Shown piece after piece: positions 27,101 to 36,080 of a stretch of DNA of 64,000 nucleotides. Origin of the DNA: a bacterium. GTDB taxonomy: Bacteria; Ratteibacteria; UBA8468; B48-G9; DTJG01. A program made the translations under genes and the position numbers. Within the stretch, counting starts at the first letter, position 1. Each line of letters begins with the position of its first letter. The DNA lies in contig JAOAAW010000063.1 of the NCBI GenBank assembly GCA_026418655.1, positions 11,805 to 75,804 on the forward strand, given 5' to 3'. Below the pieces are notes generated by a model that was not told where the DNA came from, did not search any database, and saw only the letters and a program-made list of their open reading frames with translations.

Positions 27101-28171
27101 GTGAAAAAATTAAAAATCGGCATTGTTGGATTATCAAGAGGAAGGGGCTTTGTCAATGTTTTTTCAGCCCATCCAGATGTTGAAGTAAGCGCAATCTGTG
27201 ATATTGATATTCAGAAACTCTCTGAAGTTGGCGATGCTTTTGGCTTGCCTGATAAGGCAAGGTTCACAAACTTTGATGATTTTTTGAACGCAGAGATCGA
27301 CATTGTCATGATAGCCACTCCCATTCCTTTTCACACAGAACAATCAGTCAAGTCCCTTGAAGCAGGAAAACATGTTCTGTGTGAGCAAACAGGTGCCTAC
27401 ACTGTTGAAGAATGTGAAAAGGTGGTCCAGGCAGTGAAAAAAACAAAGAAAAAGTATATGATGGCTGAAAACTACTGTTATTTCCATTATATTCAGGAGT
27501 GGAAAAAAATTATTCAATCAGGAAAGATAGGAGAAATTCTTTATGCTGAAGGAGAGTATATTCATAATATCGTGCATTTACTTGTGGATGAAAAAACCGG
27601 AAAATTCTTCTGGCGTCATGAAAGGCCCCCAATATGGTATTGCGCACATACCCTTGGACCACTTTTGATGCTTATGAATGATAGAATTGTGAAGGCATGC
27701 GGCCTGACAACCGGTTTTAGAATGTATCCACAGTATAGCCAGCATCCTGGTTTTCTTGATTTTGAAGTCGGACTTTTTCAAACAGAAAAAGGTTCTGTTG
27801 TGAAGATACTTAGAAGCCAGGTTCCAGCATGCCCCCATTTTGTATGGTACTGTCTATATGGTACAAAAGGGCATTTAGAAAATCGTCGTGTTAAAGGTGA
27901 GGGATTTATTTATATTGAAGGTAAAAGTGCTGCTGATGGCGAAGTTTTCACCAGTGCCATAGTAGACCCGAATGCACCTGAAGAAGCAAGGAAAGGTGGT
28001 CATGGAACATCAGAATATTATATGATACGGGACTTTCTTCAAGCAATTAAAAATGACACTGAACCCCCTATCAATGTATTTCGTGCAACCGAATGGACAA
28101 TTCCAGGAATAATTGCCCACCAGTCTGCAATGAAAGGTGGCAAATGGCTTGATGTACCGATTCTATCCTGA
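27101..28171 (+). CDS. Gfo/Idh/MocA family protein (3) with altered EKP motif
   Basis: A 356-residue Rossmann-fold protein, MKKLKIGIVGLSRGRGFVNVF at the start. Where catalytic members have E-K-P it reads CEQTGAYT (E95-Q96-T97), so the usual lysine is missing and dehydrogenase activity is uncertain. The C-terminal domain is normal in length and contains RKGGHGTSEYYMIRDF. I chose the GTG at 27101 because GGAGG lies six bases upstream; the frame is open from a TTG at 27086 and an ATG at 27089 overlapping the previous stop. It is followed by the RIFT-barrel protein gene. Confidence 0.82.
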   Translation: MKKLKIGIVGLSRGRGFVNVFSAHPDVEVSAICDIDIQKLSEVGDAFGLPDKARFTNFDDFLNAEIDIVMIATPIPFHTEQSVKSLEAGKHVLCEQTGAYTVEECEKVVQAVKKTKKKYMMAENYCYFHYIQEWKKIIQSGKIGEILYAEGEYIHNIVHLLVDEKTGKFFWRHERPPIWYCAHTLGPLLMLMNDRIVKACGLTTGFRMYPQYSQHPGFLDFEVGLFQTEKGSVVKILRSQVPACPHFVWYCLYGTKGHLENRRVKGEGFIYIEGKSAADGEVFTSAIVDPNAPEEARKGGHGTSEYYMIRDFLQAIKNDTEPPINVFRATEWTIPGIIAHQSAMKGGKWLDVPILS

Positions 28172-28202
28172 TATCAAACACACACAAAAAAAGGAGAAAG
28201 TG

Positions 28203-30485
28203 ATGCAACAAGAGATTATTTTGAAGAACCGTATTCACAGGAAGATTAAAAATAAGCCCATCACATTTGGCGTGTGCTGGCCTGAAGGAATAATGATGGA
28301 TGAAAACAAAATAGCACTTTTTGATGAGAAAGAAAACCAGATTCCTGCCGGAGTGAGAGTACTCAATAGATGGCATGATGGAAGTATTCAATGGAATCTT
28401 CTTGATTTTAATGTGGATATTGATGAATCGTCAACTCGGCAATTGACAGTAAGGGTGGGGGAAAACAAATCTGACTTAAAACCAGAAAATCCCATAAGAA
28501 TTGAAAGAGAAGGAAAAGATGTGATTGTGAACAATGGTATGGTTGAACTGGCTCTGTCCACTGAAAAAGGACATCTGGTCAAAAAATGGAAAGTTGATAA
28601 AAAAGAAATATTGCAATCCAATGGTTTTGATATCACATTCAAGGATGAAAAAGGAAACAAGTTTTCAGCAAGTCAGGGCAGCAGAACCATTGAAATAGAG
28701 CACTCAAATCCTTTAAGGTGTGTTATAAGAATAGATGGAAAACACGGTTCTGGGAGAAAAGAAATGCTGGATTATTTTTTGAGGTTTGAAATTTTTGCTG
28801 ACAGGAAAGATATAAAAATCACCTATTGTTTCAGAAACAGAGAATTACCAACCCCTGGAATTAAAATAAAATCCCTTTATGCTGTATGCAGGTTTGCGAT
28901 AGAAAAAGGGAAAAAGTGTTTTGCAGCCAAAAATCTTACTCGTTACTACAAGCCTGGTTTTCTCAGGGTAAATGAAGATGTCTGCATTGTTGCATCTGAT
29001 ACACCAGAACTGGATGACTTTGAAAATAAACACACAAAAAATGCACATGGGTTTGTTTTTGTGAAAAATGAAAAGGTCTTACATGATCCTGAAGAGGAAA
29101 AACCGTGGTTTATGAGAAATGTAAAATATAGAACAACTGTTGGACATCTTCTTGTTTTTCCCTATCTTGCATTGATCGGTAAGGATAAGGGTATTATTGC
29201 ACACATAAGCCAGATGAATACCCTTTATCCCAAAGAGATAAAAACCAGAAACAATACTTTTTATTTTGGTTTGTGGCCCGATTGGGCAAAAAATCTTTTT
29301 ATCACGCAGGGAGCAGGCAGGTCTCATACAATTGTTATAACATCAGTTGAACCAGATATTTCTGATATGGAGATTCAGGATAACTATTTTCACTGGGAAG
29401 TCCCGATGATGCCAGGCTGGCCACCTCAAAATCCAGTGGAAATCATTTGTGATATACAGCATGTGAGAAATAGCAGGGTGTTTGGCATAGATATGCTTCC
29501 TGAATATGACATGAAAAACCGACCACTTTTTGAGAAAAAGGTACTTGATTCCTGGATAGGTGTTTCTTATGGCACTCTTGGCTGGACAGAAGAAATAATT
29601 CCAATGCCACCAATTGGATTCTGGGACTACGGAGATAATGGTGCAAACAATGAAGAGATGTTTGGGCATGTCTACTTTCAAAACTATTTTAGAACTGGCA
29701 ACTGGACATGCGCTGAAAATGGTATTGCAATCGCACGACACATTTTAGAAGTGGATTTCGTCGATTTCAGCATTGACAAACTCCAAAATGGGGGAATGGT
29801 AGCGCATTGTCTTAATCACAATGATGGTGCTGTATATCCTTCACATATGTGGTTTACTGAATTGTTGTTCGCATATGTACTAACCGGAGATAATGAATTC
29901 AAGAAGGCTGCAATGAAAATATGTGAAAATCTACTTTTGTGGGTTAATGAATATTTCTGGGTAATTTCAGCAGACCACAGAGAATCAGGTCAACCCATGA
30001 TAAACCTTACCTGGTGTTATCAGTTCAACAGAGACCCCAGATACTTAAAGGCATGTGAGAAAATCATTAAAGAAAATCTCATGCAACAGGTAAAACAACA
30101 TGGAAAGATGCTTGTGGTAAAACCCCATTCAATGCCGATGAAACTTGTCAGATATGGTGATTATGCTACATGGGAAGGAATGTTCTGGTACTGGACAATA
30201 ACAAAAGACCAGGAAGTTAAAAATTTTATGTTGAGTCAACTGGAGTGGCGACTATCAACAGAGTTTATGACACCATTTGCCTATCACAGGGTCAGTGATA
30301 TCAATCCTGCTGCATATGCCTATTATATGAGTGGGGATAGAAGCTGGTTTGACAGGATTGAAAAATTCATCAGGGCTGCTTTCAGATGTGCACGCTGGCC
30401 TCTTGGCTGGATACATTCAATGTACGCCCTGAAAATTGCCTTTGATCTCGGTATTATCAGAGACGATGATATAACTCCGCAATAG
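28203..30485 (+). CDS. RIFT-barrel, PcRGLX/YetA-like polysaccharide lyase-type protein
   Basis: A 760-residue soluble protein. The N-terminal part (about 1-90, ITFGVCWPEGIM, LFDEKENQIPAGVRVLNRWHDGSIQWNLLDF) matches the RIFT-barrel domain of exo-rhamnogalacturonan lyase PcRGLX (PL26) and Bacillus YetA. A beta-sandwich follows and then an alpha-helical toroid rich in WY (GFWDYGDNGANNEEMFGH, WLINLTWCYQFNRDPRYLKACEK-like helices, ATWEGMFWYW). AAGGAG supports ATG 28203. A rhamnogalacturonan-type substrate would fit the GH78 rhamnosidase in the same block. Enzymatic activity is inferred from the family, not from visible catalytic residues. Ends 2 bases from the convergent DUF4838 gene. Confidence 0.62.
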   Translation: MQQEIILKNRIHRKIKNKPITFGVCWPEGIMMDENKIALFDEKENQIPAGVRVLNRWHDGSIQWNLLDFNVDIDESSTRQLTVRVGENKSDLKPENPIRIEREGKDVIVNNGMVELALSTEKGHLVKKWKVDKKEILQSNGFDITFKDEKGNKFSASQGSRTIEIEHSNPLRCVIRIDGKHGSGRKEMLDYFLRFEIFADRKDIKITYCFRNRELPTPGIKIKSLYAVCRFAIEKGKKCFAAKNLTRYYKPGFLRVNEDVCIVASDTPELDDFENKHTKNAHGFVFVKNEKVLHDPEEEKPWFMRNVKYRTTVGHLLVFPYLALIGKDKGIIAHISQMNTLYPKEIKTRNNTFYFGLWPDWAKNLFITQGAGRSHTIVITSVEPDISDMEIQDNYFHWEVPMMPGWPPQNPVEIICDIQHVRNSRVFGIDMLPEYDMKNRPLFEKKVLDSWIGVSYGTLGWTEEIIPMPPIGFWDYGDNGANNEEMFGHVYFQNYFRTGNWTCAENGIAIARHILEVDFVDFSIDKLQNGGMVAHCLNHNDGAVYPSHMWFTELLFAYVLTGDNEFKKAAMKICENLLLWVNEYFWVISADHRESGQPMINLTWCYQFNRDPRYLKACEKIIKENLMQQVKQHGKMLVVKPHSMPMKLVRYGDYATWEGMFWYWTITKDQEVKNFMLSQLEWRLSTEFMTPFAYHRVSDINPAAYAYYMSGDRSWFDRIEKFIRAAFRCARWPLGWIHSMYALKIAFDLGIIRDDDITPQ

Positions 30486-30487
30486 GT

Positions 30488-32488
30488 TCAATCTTTATAC
30501 CAGAGATTTTGAAATTTTGCATTGGTTGCATCTTTGAGCATATTGATAACATGAATGAGTCCCCTTCTATCTGATGTTGAACCAAGAATATGTCTGTAAA
30601 GTATTCCCCGCCATACTTTGTAAATAGAAAGCAATGGATGGTTAAAGAGTTTCTGAATTTTATCATCAACCCTTGCATGCTGCGAAAGGAGCAAAAAGCA
30701 ATCATCTATACTGTTGTTTTTCAGAGAATTTTCAATCTTTTTTTCAATTTCTCTTGTCTGCCAGAAAAGATAGCCAAATTCAAGCAGAACTTCCTGATTT
30801 CTTATTCTCTTTCTTATTTTGGTTGCATCAGCCATTTGATATGCCTGTTCTAATTTTTCTTTACATTTCTGATAAGTTCTTTCATCAAAGATTTGAAGGA
30901 TTTCTGGAATTCCCATGCCAAACCTTACATTTCTTGCTGAGTTTTCAAGTATGTCATAAAACTCAACCATTGGCTTTGCTGCTTTTCCATAAAGGGCAAG
31001 ACAATACTCGGCCGCTAGATTTTCCCATGTCTCATTCTCATCCCACATCGCAAGAGCTGTGATATAAAGTGAAATTCCATAAGATGTCCATATCACAGGA
31101 GAGTTAAACCACTGGCTTCCATATCCATCGAATCCTTGTTTTTTGAGGAATTTTATTGTTCTCATAGCACCCTTGCTTACAGGAAAAAGCATCCCCATAG
31201 ATCCAAGTGTACTTGTGAGATAATCATAATAGTATAAAGGCCCTTTGATGTGTTTTCTCCACTTTGCAAAAATTTCAGGGTAGATTGTATACTTTATTGC
31301 ATCTTTTTCATAGCTTGAAATCGTTGTCTCGGCAAGTGTTTTTTGTAATTCTTCATCAGAAGGAGGATCATCCAGAGCCCTGTCCCATTTTCTTTCGTAG
31401 ATACAGAATATGACCCCAAGATTTTCAGGCAACTCCTCATTAAAATCATCTGGCAACTCAGTATGGCCTGCATAACTTCCAACCTCAATTATGACATCAG
31501 GAAACTGTGCTGCAATTACTCTTGCAATATCAGCAGTAAATAGGACATAGTTTTTTGTGTACTGAAGTTGTTTTGTGGTTTTCCCCTGCCATGGTTCTTC
31601 AACCTTTCTGCAGTTATCACAAAAGCAAGGCGGCTGGCCATCATTAGGAAAAAAGCCAAATCTTTTCACATCAGGATATTTTTTGAAAAAATTCAAAAAG
31701 TAATCAATGAATATTTTTTTCACTTCAGGATGTGTCCAGCATATACCAAAAGAATCTCTGCCATTATTCATTCTGTGAAGGGCATCTGGCTTCTGTTGTG
31801 GATTATATGCAAAAAACTCTGGGTGCTGGTCAAAGTATTTGCTTGGTGGCATAATGGATTCACAGGCATGCGCCCACATGCTCAACCCTGGTTCTCCGCG
31901 TATTTCAACCGCCTGCTTTATCCAGGACTTTGCCACTTCTTCTGAAAGCAATTCTTTTTCTCCCTGAAATTCCGGTGTCTTTCCTTTTTCTGGTTGTGGA
32001 GAATTGCTCATACCAACCTTTGCACACCAATCAAGCATTTTCATGTCTCCACCACCAAGCATATATCTTGTTTTCATAAATGGCTCGTGGTAATAGGGCT
32101 CCTGTGAAATTTCAATCGTTTCTTTTTGTGGAATGTATTCTATTTCTGGCTGAGCGAAGATACACCCGAGTTCTCTATGCAAAAAATCGTATATTCCAAG
32201 GAGAACTCCCCTTTTATCACCACCTATAAAAAATACTCTTTCTTTGTCAGTTATCCGCAAAATTGACTCTGGAACCATGTTTTTTACCTCTGCAAAATCT
32301 GTGCGATTTTTTTCAACTATACATATTGCTGGACCTTTTTCAGGAATTTTGCGCATTATCTCCATCCTTGCGCCAGAGATTTTTTTTATATACTTTTGAA
32401 GTTCCTTTGCAGCATGAATTTCAACAGAGAAAGCATCTTCCGGGATGTGAATATTGCAAAGAGCCAAACTATTTTCCACTATTTTCAT
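30488..32488 (-). CDS. DUF4838 glycosidase-like protein
   Basis: A 666-residue cytoplasmic protein. The N-terminal alpha/beta domain (about 1-130: IHAAKELQKYIKKISG, DKRGVLLGIYDFLHRELGC) is the alpha-glucuronidase/GH20-type accessory domain. It is followed by a DUF4838 TIM-barrel-like region (HPEFFAYNPQQKP, GRDSFGICWTHPEV, FFPNDGQPPCFCDNCRK, YYYDYLTSTLGSM). DUF4838 proteins are regarded as glycoside hydrolase relatives; a Cys-rich CFCDNC could bind metal. It is last in the minus-strand isomerase/DapA-like/DHODH-like run, overlapping the preceding gene by 20 bases. Substrate unknown. Confidence 0.7.
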   Translation of the reverse strand: MKIVENSLALCNIHIPEDAFSVEIHAAKELQKYIKKISGARMEIMRKIPEKGPAICIVEKNRTDFAEVKNMVPESILRITDKERVFFIGGDKRGVLLGIYDFLHRELGCIFAQPEIEYIPQKETIEISQEPYYHEPFMKTRYMLGGGDMKMLDWCAKVGMSNSPQPEKGKTPEFQGEKELLSEEVAKSWIKQAVEIRGEPGLSMWAHACESIMPPSKYFDQHPEFFAYNPQQKPDALHRMNNGRDSFGICWTHPEVKKIFIDYFLNFFKKYPDVKRFGFFPNDGQPPCFCDNCRKVEEPWQGKTTKQLQYTKNYVLFTADIARVIAAQFPDVIIEVGSYAGHTELPDDFNEELPENLGVIFCIYERKWDRALDDPPSDEELQKTLAETTISSYEKDAIKYTIYPEIFAKWRKHIKGPLYYYDYLTSTLGSMGMLFPVSKGAMRTIKFLKKQGFDGYGSQWFNSPVIWTSYGISLYITALAMWDENETWENLAAEYCLALYGKAAKPMVEFYDILENSARNVRFGMGIPEILQIFDERTYQKCKEKLEQAYQMADATKIRKRIRNQEVLLEFGYLFWQTREIEKKIENSLKNNSIDDCFLLLSQHARVDDKIQKLFNHPLLSIYKVWRGILYRHILGSTSDRRGLIHVINMLKDATNAKFQNLWYKD

Positions 32489-33566
32489 TTTTTTCCCTTT
32501 GTTTTAATAGACAGGCAAGATAGCCATCATTTGCATCAAGCATCAGCTTGAAAAAAACCTGTTGAAATTTGTTTCCCTTTTTTTCAAAAGGTCTTTTCAC
32601 CTTTCCCATGAGAAAACTTAAAACCTGGACATTTTTAGCGCCGGCATCCAGGTATTCAATAATGTGGGTTCCCCTGTATATACCACCGGTTCCTGATATT
32701 TCTACATCAGGAAAACATTGATGAGCATTTTTTATCTGTATCAGATTACGCTGTTTGAGCTCCTTTCCGCCATGTGCGCAGCCGAACTCTTTTTTGTAAA
32801 CCCTGTTGGCAATAACAACACCATCTGCGCTACCTTCAATACTTGCTTCAACCATTTTCAGCTGAAATTCCACTCCATAGTCAAGATTCAAAATCTTTGG
32901 AAAAACAAAAATATCCCTGAAGACCCTTTTCATAATTCCAGGGATACTTTTGTACCACATCAGAATAGTTTTCTGGTTCATCAGTTCATCATGCTCTTTT
33001 AAAAAAGGACAGAAATCAATCTCAAAAATCCTGTAACCAGCATCATACAATCTTTTTGTAGTGTAAATCCATTCATCTTCAATAAAATCCTCACCATAAG
33101 AAGGAAGATGCCCGAGAAGTGAAGCAATAATTGGAAAATCAAGTGAGTTTAACCTTATTGCCTGTGATGCAAATTCAAGATATTCTTCAAGGTTTCTTGT
33201 ATCAAGACCACCATCCCAGTGAATTATAGGAAACTCTCCATTTTCATCATAATCATCATAAACTGTTTCAACCCTTGTTGGTCTTTTTCTCAATTTAATC
33301 ATTGAGCAATTACCTTTATCATCTTCAGCCACCACAGATTTCAGCACACAACCTGAAAAACCTGCCTGTTTTATCATTTGAATTTGCTTTAAGGATACTG
33401 TCATCTGACCTGGTGCAACAAGAACAGGATTTTTCAACTTCAAAGGTCCGTAGCGCGCATGGATGTCGAGATTCAATTCATCCCTAACAATCTGTGAGAA
33501 ATTCTCAGGAATATCATAATGAAGGAAATAATGACTTAATTCTTCCAGTTTCCTAAATGCATTCAT
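32469..33566 (-). CDS. Dihydroorotate-dehydrogenase-like FMN oxidoreductase
   Basis: A 365-residue TIM-barrel protein. The start of the barrel reads YGPLKLKNPVLVAPGQMT and the FMN phosphate-binding end reads EISGTGGIYRGTHIIEYLDAGAKNVQVLSFLM, the hallmark of the DHODH/dihydropyrimidine dehydrogenase family. Pyrimidine synthesis genes are absent nearby; it lies between a DapA-like lyase and a DUF4838 glycosidase-like gene. An unusual use in sugar or nucleoside breakdown is possible. ATG 33566 overlaps the preceding stop (ATGA); a TTG two codons earlier is an alternative. Confidence 0.7.
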   Translation of the reverse strand: MNAFRKLEELSHYFLHYDIPENFSQIVRDELNLDIHARYGPLKLKNPVLVAPGQMTVSLKQIQMIKQAGFSGCVLKSVVAEDDKGNCSMIKLRKRPTRVETVYDDYDENGEFPIIHWDGGLDTRNLEEYLEFASQAIRLNSLDFPIIASLLGHLPSYGEDFIEDEWIYTTKRLYDAGYRIFEIDFCPFLKEHDELMNQKTILMWYKSIPGIMKRVFRDIFVFPKILNLDYGVEFQLKMVEASIEGSADGVVIANRVYKKEFGCAHGGKELKQRNLIQIKNAHQCFPDVEISGTGGIYRGTHIIEYLDAGAKNVQVLSFLMGKVKRPFEKKGNKFQQVFFKLMLDANDGYLACLLKQREKNENSGK

Positions 33567-34471
33567 ACACAAATCCGTTTCAGGATTTCGTCCAGAACCT
33601 CTATTTCCTTTATTTCAAGTTGTTGAAGGGGTGGTTGCACATAGGCATGTGTGAATATTTTCTGCTTAACAAGAATATGCTTCATTCTTATTCTATAATC
33701 TCTCACAGGACTTGAGAAACAAAAATCGCAAATTTTTTCAAGAGGGCTAAATTTTTCAATTGCTTCAGTATATTTCCCTGCAAGTGCCATATTTATTGCA
33801 TCAGCCTGAATATCAGTAAAAACAGAGCCAAACCCTATCAAAGCGCCATGAGCACCAAGTATGAATGATTCCATAATGAAATTGTCATTGCCGGTAAGAA
33901 GTGAAATTTTCTTTGGAAGATTATCAAGCAAAATTTTCATTTTTCTGAATTTTAAGGCATCAAAAGTTGCTTCTTTTATTGCAACCACATTATCAATCTG
34001 AACAAGTTCTGAAATAGTTTCATCTGTATAAAAAACACCTCCAAGGTCTTCCTGAAGCTGAAACAAAATAAGTGGTACACCCGCTTTTGATAAAATCTGA
34101 TGATATTCAATAACTGCCTTATCCTTTCCTTTTGAACCCCTGAAGGCAAAATGAGGGAAAACAAGAAAATAGTCAGCACCACAATCTCTATATCTTTTTG
34201 CAAATTCTGATGCCTGATAGGTTGTTGCACCACCAAGTCCACAGACAACAGGAATATTTTTTGCAATTTTTTTTGCAATACTAAGAATTTTTTCCCTTTC
34301 TTCCTGAGGTAAAAATGCTCCTTCACCTGCATCTGTATTTACTGCAAGTGCTGCAATTTTCGCTGAACATACAAGTTCAATGTATCTGGCAAGAACATCC
34401 TGTTGAAGTTTAAAATTTTCATCAAACGGCATCACAATCGCTGGAATGAGCCCGTGCAATTTCCTATCCAT
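33563..34471 (-). CDS. DapA/NanA-family aldolase-like protein lacking the catalytic tyrosine
   Basis: A 302-residue TIM-barrel protein of the dihydrodipicolinate synthase/N-acetylneuraminate lyase family. The Schiff-base lysine K166 is in VAIKEATFD and the N-terminal block LIPAIVMPFDEN is standard. The conserved Tyr of ILYNxP is replaced by Phe (F137 in LILFQLQEDLGG) and the TTGE loop reads TDAGEG. This makes true DHDPS activity doubtful; a keto-sugar-acid lyase or dehydratase role is more likely. Its stop overlaps the DHODH-like gene's start, and it follows the sugar isomerase gene by 19 bases. Confidence 0.85.
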   Translation of the reverse strand: MDRKLHGLIPAIVMPFDENFKLQQDVLARYIELVCSAKIAALAVNTDAGEGAFLPQEEREKILSIAKKIAKNIPVVCGLGGATTYQASEFAKRYRDCGADYFLVFPHFAFRGSKGKDKAVIEYHQILSKAGVPLILFQLQEDLGGVFYTDETISELVQIDNVVAIKEATFDALKFRKMKILLDNLPKKISLLTGNDNFIMESFILGAHGALIGFGSVFTDIQADAINMALAGKYTEAIEKFSPLEKICDFCFSSPVRDYRIRMKHILVKQKIFTHAYVQPPLQQLEIKEIEVLDEILKRICV

Positions 34472-34490
34472 AATCCTCCTTCTTTCACTT

Positions 34491-35306
34491 TTAACCCAAT
34501 TGTTTTACTGCTTCTTTCAGAAACACAATATCTTCTTCAAACTTCTTTTCAGACGGCCTTTTATCAAGTGCTTCAAGAGAAAGAAAACCTTCAAATTTTG
34601 CATTTTTTAGTGCCTTTATAATTGCTATCCAGTCAAGGTCTCCTTCTGAAATTGAACCAAACTCCATCTTATATTTCCTTCCGGATACAGCACCCTCTGT
34701 TTCTGTTATCTGTCTGCAGTTTTTCACATGAACATGTGCAAGATATTTGCCGAAAACACTTATTGAGTATTCAGGTCTGGTAAATCCTTCAACAGCAGAA
34801 TTGCCGGGGTCAAAGATTATTCCGACATACCTTTCAGACAGTCCATCAACAAGCTGCCTGCATGCATTAGGAGTGCAGCAGATATTGATATGGTGTTGTT
34901 CAATATTCAGTCTTACATCAAATTTTTCTGCTTCTGGAAGCACAACTTCTTCAAGCCATCTTCTCTGTCTTTGCATCAGTTCATCAAAACTGATGCCTCC
35001 GTCGAAATGATAGCTGTGACACCTGACATTTCTTGTTTTCAAGATGTTTGCGGCTTCAAAAATTTTAGCCATATAATCTTTAGGTTCATTGAATTTAAAG
35101 TATGGAGCAAGCCCCGCGCAGACAATACCCGAACCTTCCATCATTTTAGCTACTTCAGTGGCTGATTTTTTCAGGTCTTTCAGGTCAATGTGTGCGTTTT
35201 CTCTGCACCACCATTCAATACCATCGCAACGATATTTTTTCGCAAGTTCAATCACTTCAGAAACCTTTTTATCAGACGCTGACAGAGAATAGACTGAAAT
35301 TTTCAT
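34491..35306 (-). CDS. Sugar phosphate isomerase/epimerase, xylose-isomerase-like TIM barrel
   Basis: A 271-residue AP-endonuclease-2/xylose isomerase-like barrel. Metal-ligand positions are visible in order: LNIEQHHIN (Glu), IIFDPGN (Asp), HVHVKN (His) and LSLEALD (Glu). It starts MKISVYSLSAS behind a strong GGGGG ribosome-binding site and is first in a four-gene minus-strand run with the DapA-like, DHODH-like and DUF4838 genes. It probably epimerises or isomerises a sugar released by the hydrolases. Substrate unknown. Confidence 0.87.
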   Translation of the reverse strand: MKISVYSLSASDKKVSEVIELAKKYRCDGIEWWCRENAHIDLKDLKKSATEVAKMMEGSGIVCAGLAPYFKFNEPKDYMAKIFEAANILKTRNVRCHSYHFDGGISFDELMQRQRRWLEEVVLPEAEKFDVRLNIEQHHINICCTPNACRQLVDGLSERYVGIIFDPGNSAVEGFTRPEYSISVFGKYLAHVHVKNCRQITETEGAVSGRKYKMEFGSISEGDLDWIAIIKALKNAKFEGFLSLEALDKRPSEKKFEEDIVFLKEAVKQLG

Positions 35307-35333
35307 TTTACCCCCTTATAGGTTTAATGTTCT

Positions 35334-35339
35334 ATTATA
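35334..35339 (-). promoter_or_regulatory. -10 box for the isomerase operon
   Basis: TATAAT on the minus strand, preceded by TTG; the -35 region is poor. Predicted start near 35327 gives a 20-base leader holding the GGGGG ribosome-binding site of the gene starting at 35306. Confidence 0.45.
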
Positions 35340-35364
35340 CAATTTTTTGTCATAAGATCCAGTT

Positions 35365-35394
35365 TTGCCCGAAGGCTCTTTGGTATGGTAGAAT
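35365..35394 (+). promoter_or_regulatory. Promoter for the HAD/TRIC pair
   Basis: TTGCCC (35365-35370), 18-base spacer, TAGAAT (35389-35394) with an extended TGG ahead of it. Predicted start near 35401, leaving a 40-base leader with an AAGAGA site before ATG 35441. Confidence 0.45.
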
Positions 35395-35440
35395 AATTCT
35401 AACCTTGAAGTTTTTATTCCTAAAAATCTGAAGAGAATTT

Positions 35441-36079
35441 ATGATAAAAGCTATCATTTTTGACCTGGATGGAGTCATTTTTGACTCAGAAATACTGCAC
35501 CAGCAAGCATGGAAAAAGGTTTTTGAAAGGTATGGAATACACCTTACTAAGAATGACTATCTGAAAGGAATCGGAATCTCTGACCTGGACTTTCTGAAGC
35601 ATCTTGTTTCAGAGAAAAAAATACCTGAAGATATTGAAGTTTTCATAAAAGAGAAAAGGAAAACCCTGCTTGAAATATCCAGCCAGGCAAAGCCAATTGA
35701 TGGAGTATGCTTGTTTATCGGTGAGTTATCTTCTGAATATAAACTTGCCGTGGCTTCAAATTCTGACAGGGAGTTTGTGCTTAAACTTATTGAAAAAGAA
35801 GGCCTATCAAAGTGTTTTTCTGTGATCTTGGGATTTCAGGACATTTCAAAACCAAAGCCGGATCCTGAAATTTATATAAAATGTGCTGATAAACTTGGTG
35901 TTTTACCTGATGAATGCGTAGTATTTGAGGATTCTCCAACTGGCATTAAAGCAGCAAAAAATGCAGGAATGAAATGTATTGCCTTAGCAACAACCCTTGA
36001 CGAAAACGCACTATCAGAAGCAGACTTCATTATAAAGAAAATGGAATTTGATAAGGTGAAAAAATTTCTCGGATTTTAA
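35441..36079 (+). CDS. HAD hydrolase, beta-phosphoglucomutase-like
   Basis: A 212-residue HAD phosphatase/phosphomutase. Motif I FDLDGVIFDSE (D-x-D), motif II ASNSDRE, motif III with KPKPDPEIY, and motif IV FEDSPTGIKAAKNAGM are all intact, with the helical cap between motifs I and II as in the beta-phosphoglucomutase group. Cytoplasmic. Substrate may be a sugar phosphate. It starts a plus-strand unit and is followed after one base by the TRIC-type membrane protein gene. Confidence 0.88.
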   Translation: MIKAIIFDLDGVIFDSEILHQQAWKKVFERYGIHLTKNDYLKGIGISDLDFLKHLVSEKKIPEDIEVFIKEKRKTLLEISSQAKPIDGVCLFIGELSSEYKLAVASNSDREFVLKLIEKEGLSKCFSVILGFQDISKPKPDPEIYIKCADKLGVLPDECVVFEDSPTGIKAAKNAGMKCIALATTLDENALSEADFIIKKMEFDKVKKFLGF

Positions 36080-36080
36080 G

